This document shows positions 1 through 5,830 of a DNA stretch of 9,104 bases, in pieces. Below the pieces are notes generated by a model. That model ran no database searches and was not told the DNA's origin. It saw only the letters and a list, made by a program, of their open reading frames with translations. The DNA lies in contig CANJYY010000081.1 in assembly GCA_947479185.1 (NCBI GenBank), forward strand, positions 1 to 9,104, given 5' to 3'. The translations under genes and the position numbers were made by a program. The DNA is from Caulobacteraceae bacterium. GTDB taxonomy: Bacteria; Pseudomonadota; Alphaproteobacteria; Caulobacterales; Caulobacteraceae. The number at the start of each line of letters is the position of its first letter. Within the stretch, counting starts at the first letter, position 1.

Positions 1-38
1 CTAACCGTTGGAGAATGGGCGCCGGGGACTGGCCAAGC

Positions 39-122
39 TGTCCCTTGGGACTGCTTGTCCTCTCGCCGTTCTGAAGCAAAGGGACAGGTTATCCAGCCCC
101 AAGGGACAGGATAACCTGTCCC
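39..122. repeat. Nested REP-like inverted-repeat element
   Basis: A perfect 14-bp inverted repeat, GGGACAGGTTATCC (81-94) and GGATAACCTGTCCC (109-122), flanks a 14-base loop. The loop itself contains CCCAAGGGACA (98-108), which is the exact reverse complement of TGTCCCTTGGG at 39-49, so a second, mutually exclusive hairpin can form with the upstream flank. GGGACAGG is also directly repeated at 81 and 103, and GGGAC/GTCCC blocks recur at 25, 40, 47 and 118. This GGGACAGG...CCTGTCCC palindrome type resembles the REP sequences mobilised by REP-associated tyrosine transposases (RAYT, IS200/IS605-related); that assignment is by resemblance only, and no transposase gene is visible. The element lies 41 bases past the stop of the minus-strand MFS gene, so it could also end or stabilise that transcript. 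Confidence 0.7.
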
Positions 123-162
123 CGGATGCGGCCCGGGCCATGACGGATTGAACGTGGAGGCC

Positions 163-1449
163 CTAAACCCCGCCCTCGTCGCTGCGCTCGAGGATGGCCA
201 GGGTGGCCTCCTCGTCGGCGTCTCCGGTCTCGCCGGCGGCGCGCAGGATGGTGTTCTTCAGCGCGTAGACCATCATCCCGGCGAGGATCACCGCGTTGAG
301 CAGGAACGGGCCCGGGTGGAACCACTCGTAGAGAGTCACGAACAGCGGCGCGATGATCACGTTCAGACCGTTGACCGCCGCGATGGCCGCCGCCGCCTGG
401 GCCTGTTCATGCATCTTCACCGACAGTGAGGCCCCGGCGGTGAAGCCGGGCCGGGCGAAGCCGTAGCCGAGGCAGGCGATGGCGTAGCCGGCGACCACCG
501 TCCAGTAGTCCGGCGCGAAGGCGGTGATCAGGTTGCCGACGCAGGCCAGGGCCACGCCCCAGCGCAGCAGCGTCTTGGGTCCCATGTTGAAGATGCGGAT
601 CAGGCCCCACTGGGCCAGCAGGCCGGCCATGGCGCCGGCCGCCATCGACACGGCGATGAAGCCCAGCGCCTCGACCGGCGAGACCTTGAGCTTGTCGATG
701 ATCATGAAGCCCAGGGTGTAGGCCTGGGCCGTCTGGCAGGTGGCGACGAGGAAGCCGTAGATCAGGAACGGCGCGAGACGCTTGTCCTTCCACAGGGCCG
801 CGCCCGCCAGGCGGCGGGTCTCGCGCTGGAGCATCTCTTCCGGCAGCAGGCGCCAGACCACGATCAGCATGCACAGGGCGATCAGCGAGAAGGTGAACAG
901 CGGCCCGGCCAGCGAGACCACCGGCAGGATGAACATCGGCGCCAGGAAGGGGCCCACGACCGTGCCCAGGCCGAAGGCGCCGGCCAGGCTGGCCATCATC
1001 TGGGTGCGTTCGGCGCGCGGCGTGCGCTCGGCGACATAGGCCTGGGTCGCCGGGTTCGACGCCGAGCCGATCAGGCCGAACAGGGCCCGCGCCAGCAGGA
1101 ACACGACGAAGATCACCGGCCAGGGGGCCAGATGATGCAGGCCCGCCGTCACCACCAGCCCGCAGCACAGCATCGAGACGGCAAAGCCGCTCAGGCCCAG
1201 CATGATCAGCGGCTTGCGGCCGCGCTTGTCGGATTGCCGCGCCCAGAACGGCGACATGACCGCCCACAGCAGGGCCGACAGCGAGAAGATCGCCGCCATG
1301 AAGGCGTCCGGAATACCGATCTGCCGGCCGATCGCCGGCAGGATCGACATCAGGCCGGTGTTGCCGACGGCCACCACGATCGAGACGGCGAACAGGATGC
1401 CGAACGAGCGCGGGGCGAGCTTGGGGCCTGTCAGCGTCTGGACGGTCAT
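163..1449 (-). CDS. MFS transporter, DHA1 (drug:H+ antiporter) type
   Basis: This encodes a 428-residue inner-membrane secondary transporter of the major facilitator superfamily. Hydrophobic segments are spread over the whole length in a 6+6 pattern. The MFS motif A of loop 2-3 is visible at about residues 70-80 (ARQSDKRGRKP, matching the G-x-x-x-D-R-x-G-R-R/K pattern). A motif-C-like glycine/proline segment at about 157-171 (GAFGLGTVVGPFLAP) is typical of 12-helix drug:proton antiporters. A polar loop at 200-225 separates the halves, and the C-terminus is an acidic cytoplasmic tail (about 408-428). The ATG at 1449 gives the usual family length, but no clear Shine-Dalgarno precedes it. The gene is divergent from motA and stands alone. 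The substrate cannot be read from sequence; a TetA/Bcr-like drug or metabolite exporter is likely. No truncation or frameshift is seen. Confidence 0.85.
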   Translation of the reverse strand: MTVQTLTGPKLAPRSFGILFAVSIVVAVGNTGLMSILPAIGRQIGIPDAFMAAIFSLSALLWAVMSPFWARQSDKRGRKPLIMLGLSGFAVSMLCCGLVVTAGLHHLAPWPVIFVVFLLARALFGLIGSASNPATQAYVAERTPRAERTQMMASLAGAFGLGTVVGPFLAPMFILPVVSLAGPLFTFSLIALCMLIVVWRLLPEEMLQRETRRLAGAALWKDKRLAPFLIYGFLVATCQTAQAYTLGFMIIDKLKVSPVEALGFIAVSMAAGAMAGLLAQWGLIRIFNMGPKTLLRWGVALACVGNLITAFAPDYWTVVAGYAIACLGYGFARPGFTAGASLSVKMHEQAQAAAAIAAVNGLNVIIAPLFVTLYEWFHPGPFLLNAVILAGMMVYALKNTILRAAGETGDADEEATLAILERSDEGGV

Positions 1450-1563
1450 TGTGACAGTCTAGAGCGCGTCGAAACCGCGGCGCAACGGCCCCCGCGCTCA
1501 TTGCCCATTAAGCATTAAAGAGGATTCTTCGGCGGTTAACCTCGAGGGGCGGCGTCTCTTTCC
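1450..1563. promoter_or_regulatory. Divergent MFS/motA intergenic region with TTAA half-sites
   Basis: This 114-bp gap separates two divergent genes and must carry the motA promoter, and probably that of the MFS gene. It contains three TTAA motifs (1508-1511, 1515-1518 and 1536-1539, the last inside GTTAAC) in 32 bp of otherwise GC-rich DNA, and the first two form a 7-bp direct repeat (ATTAAGC/ATTAAAG). TTAA(C) is the half-site of the caulobacterial cell-cycle regulator CtrA, which controls many flagellar genes. However, the spacings are 3 and 17 bases, not the canonical 7, so CtrA control is only a possibility. A purine run, GAGGGGC (1544-1550), lies 13 bases before the motA ATG and could serve as a loosely spaced ribosome binding site. 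Confidence 0.4.
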
Positions 1564-2433
1564 ATGTTCCAGATCATCGGCATCGTGCTGCTCTTCGGCC
1601 TCGTGTTCGGCAGCTACATCATGTCCGGCGGGAACATGGACGTGATCATTCACGCCACGCCTCACGAGATGATGGCGATCGGCGGCGCCGGCGTGGCCTC
1701 GTTCCTGATTTCCAACTCGATGGGCGTCATCAAGGGCGCGGGCGCGGGCCTGGGCAAGGCCTTCGCCGGCCCCAAGTGGAAGGCCAGCGACTATCGCGAC
1801 CTGCTGTCGCTGCTGTTCCTGCTGACCAAGACCATGAAGTCCAAGGGCGTCATCGCGCTGGAAAGCCACATCGAAAAGCCCGCCGACAGCTCGATCTTCT
1901 CCCGCTTTCCCCGGATCATGAAGGACCACTTCGCCGTCGACTTCATCTGCGACACCCTGCGGATGATGACCATGAACCTGGAGGATCCCCACCAGGTCGA
2001 GGACGCGATGGAGAAGCAGCTCGAGAAGCACCACCACGAGCACGCCGAACCGGCCCACGCCCTGCAAAACCTCGCCGACGCCCTGCCGGCCCTCGGCATC
2101 GTCGCCGCCGTGCTCGGCGTCATCAAGACCATGGGCTCGATCACCGAGCCGCCGGCCGTGCTCGGCTCGATGATCGGCGGCGCCCTGGTCGGCACCTTCC
2201 TCGGCGTGTTCCTGGCCTATGGCCTGGTCGGTCCCCTCGCCGCGCGGCTCAAGGCCGTGGTCGACGAGGAGGCCGCCTTCTATCGAATCATCCAGTCGGT
2301 GCTGGTCGCCCATCTGCACGGCAACGCGGCGCAGATTTCGGTCGAGATCGGCCGCGGCAGCGTCCCGTCGGCGGCCCAGCCCAGCTTCCTGGAACTGGAA
2401 GAAGCCCTGTCCAGCATACCGAACGAAGGCTGA
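1564..2433 (+). CDS. motA: Flagellar motor stator protein MotA
   Basis: MotA is the inner-membrane, peptidoglycan-independent half of the proton-driven flagellar stator; with MotB it forms the ion channel that turns the rotor. The 289-residue product has four hydrophobic helices at about 3-20, 35-52, 172-190 and 200-225, with the large cytoplasmic loop (about 55-165) between helices 2 and 3. P175 (LPALGIVAAVLGVIKT) and P224 (YGLVGPLA) correspond to the functional prolines P173 and P222 of E. coli MotA. E100 (VIALESHIE) corresponds to rotor-contacting E98. The residue matching E. coli R90 is K92, so the charge is kept. The C-terminal PSFLELEEAL is typical. The start is chosen because the MFQIIGIVLLFG opening is the expected N-terminus. 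motB is not adjacent, as is usual in Caulobacter, where motA and motB are unlinked. Function is close to certain; details of stator assembly are inferred from the family. Confidence 0.96.
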   Translation: MFQIIGIVLLFGLVFGSYIMSGGNMDVIIHATPHEMMAIGGAGVASFLISNSMGVIKGAGAGLGKAFAGPKWKASDYRDLLSLLFLLTKTMKSKGVIALESHIEKPADSSIFSRFPRIMKDHFAVDFICDTLRMMTMNLEDPHQVEDAMEKQLEKHHHEHAEPAHALQNLADALPALGIVAAVLGVIKTMGSITEPPAVLGSMIGGALVGTFLGVFLAYGLVGPLAARLKAVVDEEAAFYRIIQSVLVAHLHGNAAQISVEIGRGSVPSAAQPSFLELEEALSSIPNEG

Positions 2434-2449
2434 GGCCTTTCGCCGCGGG

Positions 2450-2559
2450 AAAAAAAGTGATCACAGGGGCGTGAATGACACCCTTGCGCTCCACGCTCAG
2501 AGCGGCATAGTCCCTGATGCGCCTCCCAGCGGGGCGCGTAAAAAAACTCCTCACAGGGG
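2450..2559 (+). repeat. Duplicated leader motif A7-N4-TCACAGGGG
   Basis: The pattern of seven A residues, four variable bases, then TCACAGGGG occurs at 2450-2469 and again at 2540-2559, offset by exactly 90 bp. Each copy is followed within 5-10 bases by an ATGAC: the first opens an 11-codon mini-ORF, the second is the start of the Ala-rich lipoprotein. The CAGGGG part is positioned to act as the ribosome binding site in both. Between them a hairpin can form (GCGCC 2519-2523 with GGCGC 2533-2537, extendable through a bulged T to a CAGC loop). The copies look like a duplicated 5' leader or a paired regulatory site; which one cannot be told from sequence. Confidence 0.5.
2475..2510 (+). CDS. Possible 11-codon leader mini-ORF
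   Basis: ATG at 2475 opens a reading frame of 11 codons (MTPLRSTLRAA) ending in TAG at 2508-2510. It is preceded by CAGGGG (2464-2469) at a workable distance of 5 bases. It lies in the 136-bp gap between motA and the Ala-rich lipoprotein, inside a region whose upstream motif is duplicated in front of the lipoprotein start. The peptide has no run of a single regulatory amino acid, so classical amino-acid attenuation is not suggested. It may be a translated leader, a decayed gene start left by duplication, or chance. Confidence 0.22.
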   Translation: MTPLRSTLRAA

Positions 2560-2569
2560 ACTCCAGGAC

Positions 2570-2860
2570 ATGACCTCCGATATGCTCCGTAAGCTGCTCG
2601 TCGCCGGCGCCGCCGTCGCCGCTCTCTCCGTCGCCGCCTGCGGCAAGCCCGCTGAGAAGGCCGAAGACGCCGCCGCCACCGCCGACGCCGCCGCTGCTAC
2701 GGCGACCGACGCCGCCGCGACCGCCGACGCCGCCGCGACCGACGCCTCGAAGGCCGCTGCTGACGCCGCCGCCGCTGCTCCGGCCGCCGACGCCGCCGCC
2801 GCCGGCGCCACTGCCGCCGCCGACGCTGCTGCTGCTCCGGCCCCCGCGCCCGCGCACTAA
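2570..2860 (+). CDS. Small alanine-rich (entericidin-like) lipoprotein
   Basis: This 96-residue protein is predicted to be exported and lipid-anchored. The N-terminus carries Arg/Lys, a hydrophobic core and a lipobox, V-A-A-C, with the modified cysteine at C24. The mature part (72 residues) is almost entirely Ala with Asp, Thr and Pro; acidic residues recur about every 5-9 positions (D33, D39, D47, D53, D58, D65), giving a probable long, negatively charged helix, and it ends in a Pro-Ala tail. The coding DNA contains an 18-bp near-perfect tandem repeat (2705-2722 and 2723-2740). The ATG at 2570 is preferred because CAGGGGA (2554-2560) sits 9 bases upstream; ATG 2582 would give a 92-residue version with the same lipobox. 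A longer in-frame extension upstream overlaps motA and lacks a credible start. It resembles entericidin-type small lipoproteins in architecture, but a specific function is not recognised. Confidence 0.8.
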   Translation: MTSDMLRKLLVAGAAVAALSVAACGKPAEKAEDAAATADAAAATATDAAATADAAATDASKAAADAAAAAPAADAAAAGATAAADAAAAPAPAPAH

Positions 2861-2888
2861 GAAAAGTCTCGACGCTTCACGCGTTGAA

Positions 2889-2920
2889 GGAAGGGCCGTC
2901 CCTCGGGGCGGCCCTTTTTC
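2889..2920 (+). terminator. Rho-independent terminator of the lipoprotein gene
   Basis: AAGGGCCG (2891-2898) pairs with CGGCCCTT (2909-2916), and the stem extends inward through CCC/GGG around a tiny loop. The hairpin is followed by an uninterrupted T5 run (2915-2919). It begins about 30 bases past the lipoprotein stop. This is the strongest intrinsic terminator in the window. It finishes only 13 bases before the mnmC ATG. Confidence 0.88.
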
Positions 2921-2933
2921 CTTGTCAGGTCCC

Positions 2934-4742
2934 ATGACGTCAGACGCCCTCCGCCCCACCGATCCCGCCCTGGTCTGGGGCGAAGACGGCCTGCCGCGGT
3001 CGGGCCGGTTCGGCGACGTCTACTTCTCCAGCGAGGACGGCCTGGCCGAGAGCCGGGCGGTGTTCCTCACCGGATGCGGCCTGCCTGACGCCTGGGCCGG
3101 GCGGTCGCGCTTCGTCGTCGGCGAGCTCGGCTTCGGCACGGGCCTGAACATCGCCGCCCTGCTGGACCTCTGGCGCCGAGAGCGGCCGCCGGAGGGCCGG
3201 CTGCATATCTTTTCGATCGAGGCCTTCCCGGTGTCGCGCGAGGACGCCGCGCGCGCCCTCGCCCGCTGGCCCGAGCTGGAGGCGGTCGCCGCGCCGCTGC
3301 TGGCCGGCTGGCCGCGCCGGGCGAGCGGCTTTCACCGCGTCGAGCTTCCGGCCCTGAACACCACGCTCGACCTCGCGGTCATGGAAGTCGAAACGGCGCT
3401 GCGTCAGTGGGGCGGTCGGGCCGACGCCTGGTTCCTCGACGGCTTCGCCCCGTCGACCAATCCGCAGATGTGGCGTCAGGAGGTTCTGGACCTGATCGCC
3501 GCCCGCAGCGCCCCCGGCGCCCGCGCCGCCACCTTCACCGTGGCCGGGATGGTCCGCCGGGGTCTGGAGGCGGCCGGCTTCACCGTCGCCAAACAGCCCG
3601 GCCATGGCCGCAAGCGGGAACGGCTGGAAGCCCGCGCGCCCGACGCTCCCGCCGCCGACCCGCCCGCACCGAGCGTCGCCATCCTCGGCGCCGGGATCGC
3701 CGGCGCGAGCCTGGCCCGGGCGTTCCGGGCTCTGGGCGTAACGCCCACGCTGTTCGATGCCCGGGGCGCGGGATCCGGCGCCTCCGGCAATCCGGCGGGC
3801 CTGGTCTCGCCGCGCCTCGACGCCGGCCTGGGGCCCGCGGCGCGCCTGTACGCCCAGGCCTTCGCCCGCGCGGTCGACCTCTACGCCGACCAGCCCCGGG
3901 CCATCATCGCGCGCGGCGCGATGCAGCTGGAGACGGCCGACCGCGACGGGGGCCGGTTCGACGTGGTGGCGGCCTCGGACATCTTCGAGGCCGGCGCCCT
4001 GGCCCGGCTTTCAGACGAGGCCATGAGCGCGGCGCTGGGCGAAGCGGCGCCGGGCGGTCTGGCCATGGCCGACGCCATCGTGCTGCAACCCGCCGCTCTG
4101 CTGGCCGCCTGGACCGGAACGGTCAGCCCCGGCGTCGCGGCATCTATCGAGACCCGCGACGGCCGCCAGGCCATCCTCGACGCGGACGGCGCCCTGCTCT
4201 GCCTGGCCGACATCGTCTGCATCGCCGCCGGCCACGCCAGCGCCGCCTTCGCGCCGGATCTGACCCTGCAGTCGGTGCGCGGCCAGGCCAGCTGGACGCG
4301 GGACCCGCACGCGGCGCCCGCGGTCTCGAAGGGCGGCTATGTCATCCCGCTGGCCGACGGCGGCCTGCTGTTCGGCGCGACCTTTGACCGGGACGACGCC
4401 GACGAGTCCCTGCGTGAAGGCGACCACGAGCGTAACCGCGCCCTGCTGGCCCAGACCCTGCCGGTGCTCGCCGGCCGCCTCGCGGACAGCCCCGTGACCG
4501 GCCGGGCCGGCATCCGGGCCGCGACCCGCGACCGCCTGCCGCTGGCGGGGGCCCTGCCCGGCGCGCCGGGGTGCTTCATCCTGTCGGGCCTGGGCTCGCG
4601 CGGCTTCTGCACGGCGCCGCTGCTGGCGGAGCATGTGGCGGCCCTCGCGCTGGGCGCACCGACGCCGCTGCCCGCGGACCTGGCGGCCGTGGTCGACCCG
4701 GCCCGGTTCGCCGAACGCGCCCGCCGGCGCGGCGCGCCGTAA
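2934..4742 (+). CDS. mnmC: Bifunctional tRNA mnm5s2U34 biosynthesis protein MnmC
   Basis: MnmC completes the wobble-uridine modification of certain tRNAs. The C-terminal FAD domain oxidatively removes the carboxymethyl group of cmnm5(s2)U34 to give nm5(s2)U34, and the N-terminal domain methylates this with S-adenosylmethionine to mnm5(s2)U34. The 602-residue product has SAM motif I, ELGFGTG (64-70), the hallmark WFLDGFAPSTNPQMW segment (166-180), and TFTVAGMVRRGLEAAGF (200-216) with GRKRE (225-229). A short Ala/Pro linker (about 234-246) leads to the FAD-binding GAGIAG (252-257) and the DAO-type oxidoreductase domain, ending with GLGSRGF. Both halves look intact. ATG 2934 is chosen; an in-frame TTG at 2922 adds four residues but falls right after the upstream terminator's T-run. 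The ribosome binding site is weak (CAGG). Substrate supply would require MnmE/MnmG and MnmA, not in this window. Confidence 0.95.
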   Translation: MTSDALRPTDPALVWGEDGLPRSGRFGDVYFSSEDGLAESRAVFLTGCGLPDAWAGRSRFVVGELGFGTGLNIAALLDLWRRERPPEGRLHIFSIEAFPVSREDAARALARWPELEAVAAPLLAGWPRRASGFHRVELPALNTTLDLAVMEVETALRQWGGRADAWFLDGFAPSTNPQMWRQEVLDLIAARSAPGARAATFTVAGMVRRGLEAAGFTVAKQPGHGRKRERLEARAPDAPAADPPAPSVAILGAGIAGASLARAFRALGVTPTLFDARGAGSGASGNPAGLVSPRLDAGLGPAARLYAQAFARAVDLYADQPRAIIARGAMQLETADRDGGRFDVVAASDIFEAGALARLSDEAMSAALGEAAPGGLAMADAIVLQPAALLAAWTGTVSPGVAASIETRDGRQAILDADGALLCLADIVCIAAGHASAAFAPDLTLQSVRGQASWTRDPHAAPAVSKGGYVIPLADGGLLFGATFDRDDADESLREGDHERNRALLAQTLPVLAGRLADSPVTGRAGIRAATRDRLPLAGALPGAPGCFILSGLGSRGFCTAPLLAEHVAALALGAPTPLPADLAAVVDPARFAERARRRGAP

Positions 4743-4797
4743 TCCCGCCTTCGCACTGTCGTGAACTGCGCATCAAGCCATGCGTTTGGAGACCATG

Positions 4798-5214
4798 ATG
4801 AAGACTCTGACCATCGCCGCCCTCATCACCGGCCTGGCGCTTTCGGCTGGCGCCTCGGCCCTCGCTGCGGACCCCGCCGAAGCCCCTGCGGCGGCGCCGG
4901 GCAAGCGCGCCTGCTTCTTTTCGCACCAGATCACCGGCTGGCGCGACGCACGGCCCCGCAATGACCGGGTGGTCTACCTCGATGTCAGCCCCCATGACGT
5001 CTATCGGCTCGACACCTTCGGGCCCTGCCCGGGCGTCGAGAGCGCGCTGTCGATCGGGGTGGAGACGACCGGCGCCAGCAGCGTCATCTGCGAAGGCCTG
5101 GACGTCGTCCTGATCGTGCAGGGACCAACCGGCCCGGACCGCTGTCATGTGTCGAAAATCACCCGGCTGACCCCGGACGAGGTGAAGGCCGCCTTCCCGA
5201 AACGGCGCCACTGA
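4798..5214 (+). CDS. Small exported DUF6491-like protein
   Basis: This 138-residue protein has a cleavable signal peptide: Lys-2, a hydrophobic core to about residue 20, then A-L-A/A-D, with cleavage near residues 23-25. An Ala/Pro-rich stretch is followed by a compact domain opening with RACFFSHQITGW and ending ITRLTPDEV. The order (Arg-Ala-Cys-Phe start, VYLDVSPHDVYRLD, Cys-Pro, Cys, Cys-x-V, ITRLTP) resembles the DUF6491 family of periplasmic proteins of unknown role. Four cysteines (in RACFF, GPCPG, VICEG and DRCHV) could form two disulphides, in keeping with export. The start at 4798 is chosen because GGAG (4788-4791) lies 6 bases upstream; ATG 4795 or 4780 would add one or six residues. 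It lies 55 bases after mnmC and may be co-transcribed, but no functional link is evident. Confidence 0.75.
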   Translation: MKTLTIAALITGLALSAGASALAADPAEAPAAAPGKRACFFSHQITGWRDARPRNDRVVYLDVSPHDVYRLDTFGPCPGVESALSIGVETTGASSVICEGLDVVLIVQGPTGPDRCHVSKITRLTPDEVKAAFPKRRH

Positions 5215-5219
5215 CGCCA

Positions 5220-5242
5220 GCCTGCGACATCCCGTCGCGGGC
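5220..5242 (+). terminator. Hairpin after the DUF6491-like gene
   Basis: GCCTGCGAC (5220-5228) pairs with GTCGCGGGC (5234-5242) over 9 bp (one G-U pair) with a 5-base loop, starting 6 bases after the stop codon. No T-run follows, so it is a poor intrinsic terminator; it may protect the 3' end or cause partial termination. The rest of the 139-bp gap to the next gene holds a GCGACATYCC motif twice (5224 and 5268) and a GCTAGTGT (5304) only vaguely like a caulobacterial -10 element. Confidence 0.35.
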
Positions 5243-5353
5243 CATCGGGGCAACCAACCCGAACCCGCGACATTCCGCGACAGGGCACGACGCGCCGCGG
5301 ACCGCTAGTGTCTCGCCGAACGTCGTTCCGCGGACGACGATGGGACGGGACCT

Positions 5354-5824
5354 TTGGACGGCGAACTTTATCAACGAACCGGTCCGTTCAGGCCCGAAGC
5401 CTTCTTTGTCGGGCGCACGGAAGGCTGGGGCCTCGCGCGCGGACCGACGGGCCGGCTGCTGCGTCGCTGCCGGATCATCACCGACGGTCTGCTGGACGAC
5501 GCCTACCGCTCGATCCACTTCGACGAGACCTTCCACTGGGAGGACGGCGAGGAAGACAACTGGCGCTGGGCGATGACCCGGGGCCTGGACGGTCGCTATG
5601 TCGCCGCCGAGGCCCGCGCCGGGACCGGTATCCAGGGCCGCCACGACGGCGCTGACTACATGCTGTCGTTCCGACGCCCGCTCCGCCTCGACGGCGGACC
5701 CCGGCCGCGCTTCGTCACGCGCTTCACCCAGATCTCGCCCAGCGTCGCGCTCAAGAGCGTGAAGGTCTTCCTCTGGGGCCTGCCGGTCGGTCAGATGACC
5801 GCCTTCCACAAGCGCGCCGACTGA
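5354..5824 (+). CDS. DUF3833-like protein
   Basis: This 156-residue soluble-looking protein has no signal peptide or membrane helix. The layout matches DUF3833-type proteins of unknown function: an FxPExFFxG entry (FRPEAFFVGRTEGWG, about residues 12-26), a GRLLRRCRI strand, then FDETFHWEDGEE (about 56-67) followed by WRWAMTR, and a C-terminal KVFLWGLPVGQMTAFHKR close to the family's (K)xxGxxxGExTxxFxK ending. The pattern suggests an all-beta, lipocalin-like fold (inference). The start must be TTG at 5354: the frame is closed by TAG at 5306-5308 and no ATG or GTG occurs before the conserved region. GGGA-type purine runs (5342-5350) lie just upstream. Unlike many relatives it lacks an N-terminal lipoprotein signal. 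It ends 6 bases from the stop of the convergent HlyD-family gene. Confidence 0.65.
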   Translation: MDGELYQRTGPFRPEAFFVGRTEGWGLARGPTGRLLRRCRIITDGLLDDAYRSIHFDETFHWEDGEEDNWRWAMTRGLDGRYVAAEARAGTGIQGRHDGADYMLSFRRPLRLDGGPRPRFVTRFTQISPSVALKSVKVFLWGLPVGQMTAFHKRAD

Positions 5825-5830
5825 CCGGGA

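Noticed and set aside
407..1501. A 364-codon minus-strand frame overlapping the MFS gene
   Set aside because: Arg/Pro/Gly-rich out-of-frame translation with no membrane helices; the 163-1449 frame has clear MFS features.
1481..1510. Possible sigma-54 promoter (GG...GC) upstream of motA
   Set aside because: The GG at 1487-1488 and the GC of TTGC at 1503-1504 are 14 bases apart, not 10, and TGGCAC is absent.
2426..2439. Small hairpin AAGGC-TGAG-GCCTT over the motA stop codon
   Set aside because: The stem is only 5 bp with just a short T-run, too weak to call a terminator.
2219..2569. N-terminal extension of the Ala-rich lipoprotein frame back into motA
   Set aside because: It overlaps motA out of frame, would bury the signal peptide and lipobox 117 residues in, and has no ribosome binding site; the 2570 start has one.
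2288..2959. A 223-codon Gly/Arg-rich minus-strand frame across the lipoprotein gene
   Set aside because: It is the complement of the Ala codons (GCC/GGC) and crosses the terminator; no start signal or family resemblance.
5308..5655. Alternative frames starting at GTG 5308 and ATG 5340 over the DUF3833-like gene
   Set aside because: Their translations are Arg/Gly/Pro-rich and featureless, whereas the TTG-5354 frame shows conserved DUF3833-like segments to the end.
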